DNA from: GCA-003244245 sp036494005
Lineage (GTDB): Bacteria; Actinomycetota; Actinomycetes; Mycobacteriales; Pseudonocardiaceae
Assembly (NCBI GenBank): GCA_036494005.1
Contig: DASXOV010000021.1
Span: 7,281 to 71,280 of the forward strand
Direction of reading: 5' to 3'
DNA length: 64,000 nt
Each line of letters opens with the position of its first letter. The stretch's first letter is position 1. Positions 52,025 to 60,596 of the stretch are shown here, in pieces. The position numbers were made by a program, and so were the translations under genes. Under the pieces are notes generated by a model, which did not search any database, was not told where the DNA came from, and was given only the letters and a program-made list of their open reading frames with translations.

Positions 52025-52366
52025 ATGGGCCAGGTGGAGAGGGAGCAGGCAAAGCAGACCGTGTCGTTCCGGCGGACCGGAGGGTTGTTCGCCGGCAACG
52101 TCCTGGTCACCTCGGTGTCCGCGGACGACCTCGACGACGCGCAGCAGGAGACCCTGCGACGCTATCTGGGCCAGGCCGATCTGGAGGTGCTCGCCGGTCG
52201 CTCGCCGATCACCGGGTCTGGCGCGGACACCTACCAGTACACCATCGCGGTCGACGACGGTGCGAAGCGATCAGAAGTCACGGTGACTCAGACCGCCGTC
52301 CCGGACAATCTCCGCCCGCTCATCGAATGGCTGGAACAACGCGCGACGCGACCAGGCGCGAGGTGA
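52025..52366 (+). CDS. Emfourin-like inhibitor of M4 protease
   Basis: A 113-residue protein beginning 1 bp after the protease stop. After a short polar start it reads VSFRRTGGLFAGN, then LEVLAGRSPITGSGADTYQYTIAVDDG and SEVTVTQTAVPDNLRPLIEWL. This follows the emfourin (M4in) pattern, a small slow-binding inhibitor found in two-gene operons with protealysin-like proteases. ATG at 52025 lacks a strong ribosome site, which suggests coupling to the protease. GTG at 52064 is an alternative start. Confidence 0.8.
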   Translation: MGQVEREQAKQTVSFRRTGGLFAGNVLVTSVSADDLDDAQQETLRRYLGQADLEVLAGRSPITGSGADTYQYTIAVDDGAKRSEVTVTQTAVPDNLRPLIEWLEQRATRPGAR

Positions 52367-52430
52367 TGTCAGCGCGCGGCCGTTGTGTGTGTCGGGTTGA
52401 CTGGTGCGATCCGGTGAGTGCGATCGGCAA

Positions 52431-54638
52431 TCAGAATGTGATGAGCTGGATCGTGGTACCGGGCCGGACGGTCCGGCCCGCGCCTGGGGACTGCGCGACG
52501 ACGCGAGCCGACGAGCCGCCGAAGAACTGCCTGACCTGACTGTTCAGCCCGGCGGCGGTGAGGATCTGCTGCGCTCGATCCGCAGGCAGCCCGACCACCT
52601 CGGGTATCGCGATCTCGGTGCTGAGCTGCACGGTCACCCTGTTGTCCGAGGTGGCCACCAGCGACCCCTCGCCGGGCTGCACGGACAGCACGACGGCGCC
52701 CGGCTGCCCGGCACCGTCCCCTTCTTCCTGCGGCTCGAATCCGGCGCGGGACAGCGCGGCGAGTGCCTGCTCGCGAGGCAGGCCGACCACCTCGGGCACC
52801 ACCAGTGCCGTGCTGACCTGCAGGGTGACCTCGGTGCCTCGGCTGGTGCCCTCACCGGCCTGCGGGTCGGTGCCGATTGCGTGACCACCGGGTATCTGGT
52901 CGTCGAACTGGCGCTGCACCCGCGCGGTCAGCCCGGCTCGGGACAGCGCCGCGATCGCGTCGGCCTCGGACAGGCCGCGCACCTGGGGGACCGTGGTCGG
53001 GGCCGGACCCCTGCTGATCACCAGTGTCACCGGTGCGCCGACCGTGAGCACGGTTCCGGCTGCGGGTTGCAATCCGATGAGCGTGCCCTCCGGGACAGTG
53101 TCGTGGAACTGCGCCGCAGCGGGATCGTTTCGCGGGCTCAGGTCGGCGGCGGTGAGCGCCTGTTCGGCCTCGGCGGCGGGCGTGCCGGCTGCCAGGCCGG
53201 GCACCACCGGGCGGCCCAGAGACACCACCACGGTGACATCCGAGCCGCGTATCGCCCGCCGCCCGGGTGCGGGATCGCTCCTGATCACCGTTCCGTTCGG
53301 GATGGCGTTGTCGTGGCCGGTGGTGAGCTTGGGGGTCAGGCTGGCGTCGTCGAGGACGGCTTGCACCGCGGTGCGCTGCAGACCCGTGAGGTTGGGCACC
53401 ACCGTCCATCGGCCACTGCCCAGCCACCACGCGGACACCCCGACCACGCTCGCCAGCATGAGCACGACCAGGATCCAGGTGATGAAGGCCCGCCGCTCCC
53501 GGGAACGCTGGCGCTGGTAGGGGTCGTCGGGGGGATGATTCCGGTCGTGCGCCGCTCCTGCGGGGCCGGGCGGACCCATTGGTGCTCCGGAGGGTAGCTC
53601 TGTCCGGGCTATGGCCCGGGTGCCACGTGGCCCGTGGTCGACCAGTGGTGCCGCCAGTGCGGTGCGGGCCGCGGCGGGGCTCACCGCCGATGCCGCCGAG
53701 CCGGGCTGGTTCGCCGGCGCGGTACCGATCGCCGTGGTGGCCGAGGGCAGCGGGACCCGTACCTGGCCGATCTGCAGCTCGGCGCGCACCTGACGCAGCG
53801 CTATCAGGAAGTCCGACGCGTTCGAAGGGCGAATGCCGGGATCCCGGCGGGTGGCTCGTACGACCAGAGCGTCCAGCGGGGCGGGCACCGCCGGCGCGAC
53901 GGTCCCGGGAGCGGGCATGTCGTCGTTCACGTGCCGATAGGCGACCGACAGCGCGGTCTCGCCGGTGTACGGGGGTGCCCCGGTGAGCATCTCGAACATC
54001 AGCACTCCGGCGGCGTAGACGTCGCTGCGCGGGTCCGCCGTCCCGGTCGCGACCTGCTCGGGCGAGAGGTAGGCCACCGTGCCGAGGATGAGGTCGCCGG
54101 TGTTGTTGCTCGCCTCGGCAGCCGCCCGGACCAGGCCGAAGTCGGCCACCTTGACCACCCCGCCCGGCCCGATGAGCACGTTCTCGGGCTTGACGTCGCG
54201 ATGCACCAGCCCCTCCCGGTGCGCCGCGGCCAGCGCGGAGAGCACAAGTTCGATCACCGAGAGGACCAGCGGCACCGGCAGCCTGCCGTACTCGCGCAGC
54301 AGGTCCCGCAGGGTGCCACCCTCCACCAGTTCCATGACGAGGAAGACATGGTCACCGGCCGCCGCGGTGTCTACGCCCTGGTCGTAGACCCCGACGATGC
54401 CGGGGTGGTGCAGCCGGGCGGCGGCACGGGCCTCGCGCTCGAAGCGCTGCAGGAAGATCGGGTCCGCGGCGAATCGCGGATCCATCACCTTGACCGCGAC
54501 CGGGCGCTCCAGCCGGGTGTCGATACCGTGATACACGGTGGACATACCGCCACAGGCCAGCGTCGAGCCGACCCGGTAGCGCCCGTCCAGCAGGGTGCCG
54601 ACCGGGATCCCGTTCTGTCCGGGTCCCTGCCGCTCCAC
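52431..54638 (-). CDS. pknL: PknL-like Ser/Thr kinase with five PASTA repeats
   Basis: A 735-residue membrane kinase. The kinase domain (about 18-285) has VAVKVMD (K50), HRDVKPEN (D148), ADFGLV (D166) and LSPEQ. A Pro/Ala linker, a single helix (about 384-406) and five extracellular PASTA units (412-735) follow. Each PASTA starts with a VP-x-VxGL-like motif and ends near VTLxVS. PASTA domains sense peptidoglycan or muropeptides in other kinases. M. tuberculosis PknL, by position the counterpart, lacks PASTA. GTG at 54638 follows taggat by 7 nt. Confidence 0.93.
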   Translation of the reverse strand: MERQGPGQNGIPVGTLLDGRYRVGSTLACGGMSTVYHGIDTRLERPVAVKVMDPRFAADPIFLQRFEREARAAARLHHPGIVGVYDQGVDTAAAGDHVFLVMELVEGGTLRDLLREYGRLPVPLVLSVIELVLSALAAAHREGLVHRDVKPENVLIGPGGVVKVADFGLVRAAAEASNNTGDLILGTVAYLSPEQVATGTADPRSDVYAAGVLMFEMLTGAPPYTGETALSVAYRHVNDDMPAPGTVAPAVPAPLDALVVRATRRDPGIRPSNASDFLIALRQVRAELQIGQVRVPLPSATTAIGTAPANQPGSAASAVSPAAARTALAAPLVDHGPRGTRAIARTELPSGAPMGPPGPAGAAHDRNHPPDDPYQRQRSRERRAFITWILVVLMLASVVGVSAWWLGSGRWTVVPNLTGLQRTAVQAVLDDASLTPKLTTGHDNAIPNGTVIRSDPAPGRRAIRGSDVTVVVSLGRPVVPGLAAGTPAAEAEQALTAADLSPRNDPAAAQFHDTVPEGTLIGLQPAAGTVLTVGAPVTLVISRGPAPTTVPQVRGLSEADAIAALSRAGLTARVQRQFDDQIPGGHAIGTDPQAGEGTSRGTEVTLQVSTALVVPEVVGLPREQALAALSRAGFEPQEEGDGAGQPGAVVLSVQPGEGSLVATSDNRVTVQLSTEIAIPEVVGLPADRAQQILTAAGLNSQVRQFFGGSSARVVAQSPGAGRTVRPGTTIQLITF

Positions 54639-54651
54639 ATCCCAGATCCTA
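54639..54651 (-). promoter_or_regulatory. -10 element for pknL
   Basis: On the minus strand taggat (54651-54646) ends 7 nt before the GTG; no ribosome site. It is divergent from the Rv2175c-like gene. Confidence 0.5.
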
Positions 54652-54714
54652 CGTACCCCGCCCGCCCTGAACGGCGGAAGGGCGCGGGTCGCCGGGTATG
54701 GAAGGGTGACCGCT

Positions 54715-55080
54715 GTGAGTGACATCCCGATCGCCCCGGACGTGCTGGATCCCGAGGTGGCGGTTCTGCCGCTGCCTGATGTGGCCGCCCGGCTCGGACT
54801 GCCGGTCACCCGGGTACACCAGATGCTGCGTGACGGGCACCTGCTGGGGGTGCGCCGCCACGGTGTGGTGGTGGTTCCCGAGGCCTTCCTCAATGAGGAT
54901 CTGGTCGTCAAGGGCCTACCCGGCACCGTGACGTTACTGCGCGACGCCGGCTATTCCACCGAGGAGATCCTCCGCTGGCTGTTCACCGCCGAGGACTCCT
55001 TGCCCGGTACCCCGATCGGTGCGCTGCGCTCGGATCGCGGCCGCGAGGTGAAGCGCCGCGCCCAGGCCATGGGCTTCTGA
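54715..55080 (+). CDS. Rv2175c-like winged-helix DNA-binding protein
   Basis: A 121-residue protein matching Rv2175c, a DNA-binding substrate of PknL. An N-terminal helix-turn-helix has LPLPDVAARLGLPVTRVHQMLRDGHLLGVRRHG with a wing and VVPEAFL. The C-terminal helical domain has GLPGTVTLLRDAGYSTEEILRWLFT. GTG at 54715 has GGAAGGG upstream; GTG at 54706 is an alternative. It is divergent from pknL, and its 3' 130 bp overlap crtB on the other strand. Confidence 0.92.
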   Translation: MSDIPIAPDVLDPEVAVLPLPDVAARLGLPVTRVHQMLRDGHLLGVRRHGVVVVPEAFLNEDLVVKGLPGTVTLLRDAGYSTEEILRWLFTAEDSLPGTPIGALRSDRGREVKRRAQAMGF

Positions 55081-56036
55081 GGCGTCGACGCCGACGTCAG
55101 TGTCCGTATGACGAGTGCCCGGCTCAGGCCGGGCAGTACGACCGCGAGCCGTCTGCGCCCCGGCACCGTCACCCGATGGCCGAGCACGTCGTATCCGGCC
55201 GCTTCGATCTCGTCGAGGATTCCGCTGTACAGGGTGAACGCGGTGGCGACGCACGCTCGTGACACCGGGGCCAGCATGGGGATCCCCGGCTCCGCTCTCC
55301 GGTAGATCGCCCTGGTTCGGGCGACCAGGTGGGCGAGCGCCCTGCGCACCCGATGGTCGCTGCGCCCCGTGCTGCGGCACCAGCTCAGCAGGGCGCGGTC
55401 GACGCCGAAGGCGGCCAGTTCATCGGCAGGTAGGTAGACCCGCCCGCGATCGAGGTCCTCGCCGACATCGCGCAGGAAATTGGTGACCTGAAAAGCGATC
55501 CCGAGCGCGGCGGCGTGCGGCTCGGCCTCCTCGCGGGGCACGACGGTGCCCAGCACCGGCAGTACCTGCAGCCCGATCACCGCCGCTGAACCGTGCACGT
55601 AACGAGCCAGCTCGTCGAACGTGCGGTAGCCGGCCACCCCGCCCTGCTCCACCGGCCGATCCATCCGCATGGAGGTCATGAAGTCGGTGAAGTACTGCGG
55701 GTCGATCCGGTAACGGCCCGCGGTGTCCACCGGTGCGGCCAGCACCGGATGACGGCAGCGGCCGCGCTTCAGCCCTTCGCGCAACTGGTCGGCCAGGCGG
55801 TCCAACTCGGCGAGCCGTTGTGGCCAGGGCCGATGGTCGGCCAGGTCGTCGACGATCTCGTCGGCGTAGCGGGCCAACCCGTAGAGCGCGTGAATCGCGG
55901 GCCGCCGCGCGAGCGGCAGCAGCCGGGTGGCCAGGAAGTAGGTGCGGCCGTGCGCGGCGTTGAGCCTTCGGCAGCGGAGGTAGGAGCCTCGCAGTGCGGG
56001 CTCGGTGATACCGGCTGCGTCGAGCTCCCGGCTCAT
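54951..56036 (-). CDS. crtB: Phytoene synthase
   Basis: Joins two geranylgeranyl diphosphates to phytoene. The 361-residue protein has the first Asp-rich motif ADEIVDDLAD (D59-D64) and the second in FLRDVGEDLDRGRVYLP, with FQVTNFLR typical of squalene/phytoene synthases. The last 43 residues lie antisense to the Rv2175c-like gene, are Arg/Ser-rich and have no match I recognise, so the coding end may have drifted past an older stop. The ATG overlaps the mptA stop (ATGA). Confidence 0.92.
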   Translation of the reverse strand: MSRELDAAGITEPALRGSYLRCRRLNAAHGRTYFLATRLLPLARRPAIHALYGLARYADEIVDDLADHRPWPQRLAELDRLADQLREGLKRGRCRHPVLAAPVDTAGRYRIDPQYFTDFMTSMRMDRPVEQGGVAGYRTFDELARYVHGSAAVIGLQVLPVLGTVVPREEAEPHAAALGIAFQVTNFLRDVGEDLDRGRVYLPADELAAFGVDRALLSWCRSTGRSDHRVRRALAHLVARTRAIYRRAEPGIPMLAPVSRACVATAFTLYSGILDEIEAAGYDVLGHRVTVPGRRRLAVVLPGLSRALVIRTLTSASTPQKPMAWARRFTSRPRSERSAPIGVPGKESSAVNSQRRISSVE

Positions 56037-57577
56037 GCCGTCCGGACGTGCAACGGATCGCGCCGTAACAGCGAAACCCCGGCCAGCAGGGACACTGCGA
56101 CCGTCCCTGCCTGGTAGGCCAAGGAGGTCAGCCCGCTCTCCCCGGTGGGATAGGTGCACAGCACGAGCCAGGTGGACGCGGTCACCGCCATCGCCAGTGA
56201 CCGGTTCCGCCACGGCAGCGCCGCGCCGAGCACGAGACTCCAGGTGAGGTACCAGGGCAGGGTCGCGGGCGCGAGCAACGCAGACCACAACAGCGTGATC
56301 GCGCCGCGCCGGACCGCCCCGGTGCCACCGTCCCGCGCCAGCCACCACTGCCTGCCGAGGATCGCCAGGAACACCGCGCAGCCGAGCAGGCGGAAGACGT
56401 TGATGAACGGCTGGGTGTCGACGTCGACGAACGGCGAGCTCGCCACGTGGGCCAGCTGGCCGGCGGCGGTGGGTAGCGACATCCAGTTGACGATCAACGA
56501 AGGTGCGTTCAGCGCGGGGATCCACCCCAGGTCCACCCCGGCGAGCAGGGTGAGGCCGGTGAACACCACGGTGAACACCGCCAGGCTGGCTGCGCAGGCT
56601 TTGAGCAGCCGGACGCCCCGGCGGCCGGGTAGCCGGGCAGCCCAGATCCACACCAGGAAAGGCAGCGCGATTCCGGCGGACGCCTTCACCGCCATCGCGG
56701 TGGTGACCAGCGCGGTCCCGCCGACATGTCTGCGCTGCACCACCAGCAGCGTGCCCGCGGCCAGCAGGCCGATCATCAGCAGATCATTGTGCGGTCCGCC
56801 CACCAGATGCACCACTGTCATCGGGTTGGCGACCACCAGCCACAGTGCCACGGTGTGCTTACCGCCGAGTTCGTCGGCCAGCCGGGGCAGGGCGAACACC
56901 AGCAGGCCCAACCCGACCAGCAGCACCAGCCGCATCCCGATCACGCCGAGGATCGCATCCTCGTCGGTCAGCCGGCTCATGATCTTGGCGATCAGGATGA
57001 AGGCCGGGCCGTAGGGCGCCGGAGTGGTCTGCCACACGTAGTGCACGTTGTCCGCCACGGGACCGGGTGGCAGCTCCACGGGTCCCACCCGGTAGGGGTC
57101 CATGCCGTGCAACGCCAGTGCACCCTGGGCGAGGTAGCTGTAGACGTCCCGGGTGAACAGCGGGGGCGAGACCAGCATGGGCGCGACCCAGGCCGCGCTG
57201 GCGACCAGCAGCCGGCGGGCGGTGGCGGTACCGGCCAGGACCTCGCGGCCGAGCCGCACCCAGGCCCACACGAGCAGCCCCACACCCAGGTAGAGGCCCA
57301 CGGTCGCGAGGTCACGGCCGTGTCCGTAGCGGATCCAGGACAACGGGCCCCCGGTGATCAGCGGGTCCCTGATGAGAATCCCACCGGCTCCGACAGCCGT
57401 GGCGGCCAGCAGCACCGAGCCGATCAGACCGAGAACAACGGTGCCCGACAGCAGCCGCTCAGCGGGTGGCTGGTCGCTCCGGGGTCCGGCAACCTGGCGC
57501 TCCGTAGCCGGGAGAGCACTCGTATCGAGGGGTGGCGGATCCGGCGTCGTGGCGGGAGACGATGAGATGGACGTCAT
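56033..57577 (-). CDS. mptA: Alpha-1,6-mannopyranosyltransferase MptA-like (GT-C)
   Basis: A 514-residue polyprenyl-phosphomannose-dependent mannosyltransferase for the lipomannan backbone, matching Rv2174. It has a disordered N-terminus (about 1-40), then about thirteen hydrophobic helices. The early extracytoplasmic loop has the GT-C motif FTRDVYSYLAQG, with HGMDPYRVGP and APYGPAFILI following. ATG at 57577 follows tatacg. It lies between crtI and crtB, an unusual mix, and its stop overlaps crtB. Confidence 0.92.
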   Translation of the reverse strand: MTSISSSPATTPDPPPLDTSALPATERQVAGPRSDQPPAERLLSGTVVLGLIGSVLLAATAVGAGGILIRDPLITGGPLSWIRYGHGRDLATVGLYLGVGLLVWAWVRLGREVLAGTATARRLLVASAAWVAPMLVSPPLFTRDVYSYLAQGALALHGMDPYRVGPVELPPGPVADNVHYVWQTTPAPYGPAFILIAKIMSRLTDEDAILGVIGMRLVLLVGLGLLVFALPRLADELGGKHTVALWLVVANPMTVVHLVGGPHNDLLMIGLLAAGTLLVVQRRHVGGTALVTTAMAVKASAGIALPFLVWIWAARLPGRRGVRLLKACAASLAVFTVVFTGLTLLAGVDLGWIPALNAPSLIVNWMSLPTAAGQLAHVASSPFVDVDTQPFINVFRLLGCAVFLAILGRQWWLARDGGTGAVRRGAITLLWSALLAPATLPWYLTWSLVLGAALPWRNRSLAMAVTASTWLVLCTYPTGESGLTSLAYQAGTVAVSLLAGVSLLRRDPLHVRTA

Positions 57578-57667
57578 GACGGGCCGTATATTCCCACAGC
57601 CGATGCCGCCGAACCCGAGCCGTGGCCCGGTCGTGATGCAGTGGTGATGGGAGGTAATGGGGTTCGC

Positions 57668-59224
57668 TCAACCGGCGAGCGTGGTGCGCCGGCGAGCCGT
57701 GGTGCCGGTGATCCGAGCCGCGGCGAGCTTGCCCGAGATCAGCACGGTGGGCACCCCGACCCCGGGCGTGGTGCCGCATCCGGCGAGCACGACGTTGGTG
57801 TGGCCACGGACCAGGTTGGACGGCCGGAACGGTCCGGTCTGGGCGAACGTGTGCGCCGCGGAGAACGGAGTGCCCACGGCCAGTCCCTGCTTCGCCCAGT
57901 CCGCAGGGGTCACCAGATGCTCGATCTCGATGGCCGCGCCCAGATCGGTCAGCCCTCGGCGCTCCAGGGTGCCGACCACTTCGTCGCGATAAGCCGGACC
58001 GAGCGTGGCCCAGTCCAGTGGGGCGGTGCGCAGGTTGGGGCAGGGCGCGAGGATGTAGAGCAGTTGCCGGTCCGCGGGCGCCAGGGCCGGGTCGGTGGCG
58101 GTGGGCCGGGTGACCAGCAGCGACGGGTCGCTCATCAAACGACCGCGGTAGATGATCTCGTCGAAGGTGCTCTCCCACGCCGAGCCGAAGTGGATCGTGT
58201 GGTGGGCCAGCCCCGGCCAGCCCGCGCCGGAGCCCGGTCGGACCCCGGCGTGCAGCACTACCGCTGAGGGTGACCAGCGCAGCGGTACCGGACGGCGCGG
58301 GGGCCGGCCGAGCAGCCGGTGCACCACCGGCAGGTCGGGCGTGAGCACCACCGCGTCGGCACTGATGCGGTCACCGTCAGTGGTGTGCACGGCGGTGACC
58401 CGGTCCCCGGAGCGGTCCAGCGCGGTCACCGTGGTGCGGTATCGGAACTGCGCGCCGGCGTCGGTAGCGGCGTCGGCCAGTGCCTGGGGCAGCGCGCGCA
58501 TCCCCCCACGGGGGAACCACACGCCCGCGATGGTGTCCATGTAGGCGATCACCGCGTAAGCGCCGAGGGCGCGTTGCGGGGGCACCCCGGCGTAGAGGGC
58601 CTGGAACGTGAAGAGCCGTTGCAGCCGTTCGTCGCGCAGGAACCGGGCGACCTGCGGGCCGAGCCGGCCGAAGCCGCCCAGCACGGCGAGGGTGGCCATG
58701 TCCCGGATCGCCTCCCGTCCGGCGACCAGGTCGAGCGGGGAGTCGAAGTTGCCGCCGATGAACCGGCCGATCTCCACCCGGTAGAGCCGGGTCAGCCAGT
58801 CCCGCAGCCGCCGGTACCCCGCTGCCTCCCTGGCTCCGGCCACGATGCGGATCTCGGATTCCATCGCCTCGGCGTCGGTGTGCACGTCGATCACCGAGTC
58901 GTCGGCGAAGCGGGCCCGGTAGGCGGGGTGCAGCGGCACCAGATCCAGCCGCTCGGCGACCGAGTCACCCACCGCGGCGAGCGCCTCGTCGACCAACTCG
59001 GGCATGGTCAGCACCGTCGGGCCGGTGTCGACCCGATAGCTGCCGCCGGCGCTGCCGTCGTCGGGGACGAGATCCATCCGCCCGGCCCGTCCGCCCGGGT
59101 GGGGCTGGGTCTCGATCACGGTCACCCGGCGGCCCGCTCCGAGCAGGTGCAGGGTGGCGGCCAGCCCGGCCAGCCCGGCGCCGACGACGACCACGTGCTC
59201 GGTGGGTCCGGGAACAGTACGCAC
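57668..59224 (-). CDS. crtI: Phytoene desaturase
   Basis: A 518-residue FAD enzyme desaturating phytoene, usually to lycopene. It has the FAD fold VVVGAGLAGLAATLHLLGAGRRVTVIE (first part), GGRAGRM, TGPTVLTMPEL and the C-terminal GCGTTPGVGVPTVLISGKLAA, which is the bacterial CrtI signature. GTG at 59224 follows tagcgt by 8 nt. mptA starts 90 bp downstream. No lycopene cyclase gene is in the window. Confidence 0.94.
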   Translation of the reverse strand: MRTVPGPTEHVVVVGAGLAGLAATLHLLGAGRRVTVIETQPHPGGRAGRMDLVPDDGSAGGSYRVDTGPTVLTMPELVDEALAAVGDSVAERLDLVPLHPAYRARFADDSVIDVHTDAEAMESEIRIVAGAREAAGYRRLRDWLTRLYRVEIGRFIGGNFDSPLDLVAGREAIRDMATLAVLGGFGRLGPQVARFLRDERLQRLFTFQALYAGVPPQRALGAYAVIAYMDTIAGVWFPRGGMRALPQALADAATDAGAQFRYRTTVTALDRSGDRVTAVHTTDGDRISADAVVLTPDLPVVHRLLGRPPRRPVPLRWSPSAVVLHAGVRPGSGAGWPGLAHHTIHFGSAWESTFDEIIYRGRLMSDPSLLVTRPTATDPALAPADRQLLYILAPCPNLRTAPLDWATLGPAYRDEVVGTLERRGLTDLGAAIEIEHLVTPADWAKQGLAVGTPFSAAHTFAQTGPFRPSNLVRGHTNVVLAGCGTTPGVGVPTVLISGKLAAARITGTTARRRTTLAG

Positions 59225-59238
59225 GGTGGTGCACGCTA
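59225..59238 (-). promoter_or_regulatory. -10 element for crtI
   Basis: On the minus strand tagcgt (59238-59233) ends 8 nt before the GTG. Together with the 59-bp gap to the upstream crtE gene it suggests a separate promoter. Confidence 0.4.
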
Positions 59239-59283
59239 GCGCGATGGTGACGGTGGCACGGTGTCGCCGCCCCCCGGCGCCAC

Positions 59284-60441
59284 TTATGAGGTCCTGCTCG
59301 TGGCCTGCTCCGCCAGCTCGATGAGCTGCGCGCGGGCCGGCTCGGCCAGGTCAGCGCGGCGCAGGCCGGCCAGCGCCGAGTCGGTCAGTTCGGTGATCCG
59401 CCGCTCCACCTGGGCGACCGCCCCCAGTTCGACCAGCAGCTCGCGCACCGCGGTCACGGTGTCCTCGTCCACCTGCTGATCGCCGATCGCGCTGCGCAAC
59501 AGGTCGGCGGCGCTGCCGCGCCGCTGCTGATCGGCCGTGCGCAGGCCGTAGGCGAGCAGCAGGGTCCGCTTGCCCTCGCGCAGGTCGTCGCCCGCCGGCT
59601 TGCCGGTGACCCCGGGATCGCCGAACATGCCCAGCAGGTCGTCCCGCAGCTGGAAGGCGACCCCGATGTCGGCACCGAACCGGCGGTAGGCCTCCACCAG
59701 TGCGTGGCCGGCGCCACCGATCGCGGCGCCGAGATGCAGGGGGCGTTCGACGGTGTAGGCGGCGGTCTTGTACCGGTCGATCTGCAGGGCCGCCTCGGCC
59801 GCCTCGTCGCCGCAGGCCTGGGTGAGCACGTCGAGGTACTGCCCGCCGAGCAACTCGGTGCGCATCGCCTGCCACACCCGGTGCGCCCTGCGCAGCTGGT
59901 CCGGCCACAGCCCGGCGCCGCGCAGCATGTCGTCCGCCCAGGCCAGGGCGATATCGCCGAGCAGGATCGCGACCGCCGACCCGAATCGCTCCGAGGTGCC
60001 GAGCCATCCGGACGTGCGGTGCGCGGCGGCGAACTCGACGTGCATGGTGGGCGAGCCACGCCGGGTCGTGGAGTCGTCCATGATGTCGTCGTGCACCAAC
60101 GCACAGGCGTGGATCAGCTCCAGGGAGCTCACCGCCCGTAGCACCGCCCGCGCCTCAGGACCGTCCGGTGAGCCGCCGGCGCCACGCCAGCCCCACCAGG
60201 CGAACGTCGGGCGGATCCGCTTGCCGCCGCCGACCACGAAGTCGCTCAGCGAGCCGACCGCAGCGGCGAACCGCGGATCCAGCAGACCGGCCTCCGCTGT
60301 CTTGCCGGACAGGAACGCCGCGAGCTCGCCCTGCACCTCGGCGGGCAGGTTCCGGTCGAGCCGGTGCACCTGCCGATCGCCGGCCGGCCCGGCCGCACCG
60401 GGGGACGGCGCCGCGGTGGGCGGGACGTGCAGCCGCGTCAT
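59284..60441 (-). CDS. crtE: Geranylgeranyl diphosphate synthase
   Basis: A 385-residue E-isoprenyl diphosphate synthase feeding crtB. It shows GGGKRIRPTFAWWGW, the first Asp-rich motif DDIMDD (118-123) followed by TRRG, KTAAYTVERPL and the second motif FQLRDDLLGMFGD. The position matches idsA2 (Rv2173). ATG at 60441 has GGGAGG 4 nt upstream; the frame continues to 60552. It is divergent from metF. Confidence 0.92.
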   Translation of the reverse strand: MTRLHVPPTAAPSPGAAGPAGDRQVHRLDRNLPAEVQGELAAFLSGKTAEAGLLDPRFAAAVGSLSDFVVGGGKRIRPTFAWWGWRGAGGSPDGPEARAVLRAVSSLELIHACALVHDDIMDDSTTRRGSPTMHVEFAAAHRTSGWLGTSERFGSAVAILLGDIALAWADDMLRGAGLWPDQLRRAHRVWQAMRTELLGGQYLDVLTQACGDEAAEAALQIDRYKTAAYTVERPLHLGAAIGGAGHALVEAYRRFGADIGVAFQLRDDLLGMFGDPGVTGKPAGDDLREGKRTLLLAYGLRTADQQRRGSAADLLRSAIGDQQVDEDTVTAVRELLVELGAVAQVERRITELTDSALAGLRRADLAEPARAQLIELAEQATSRTS

Positions 60442-60584
60442 CGAACCTCCCGGTTTCTTGACCACAGCGGGCCGTCTTGACCGTAGAGGCGGGGCCGCCG
60501 GCCTGCCCATCGAGTCGTCACCAGGTTCGGCCATGTCGGTGCCCCGGTTCACCGCACCTGTCCCTACACACCGCTCGGACGGCT

Positions 60585-60596
60585 TAAGCTGCGGGC
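60585..60596 (+). promoter_or_regulatory. -10 element for metF
   Basis: taagct at 60585-60590 ends 6 nt before the metF ATG; no ribosome site is present, so a leaderless mRNA is likely. Confidence 0.55.
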
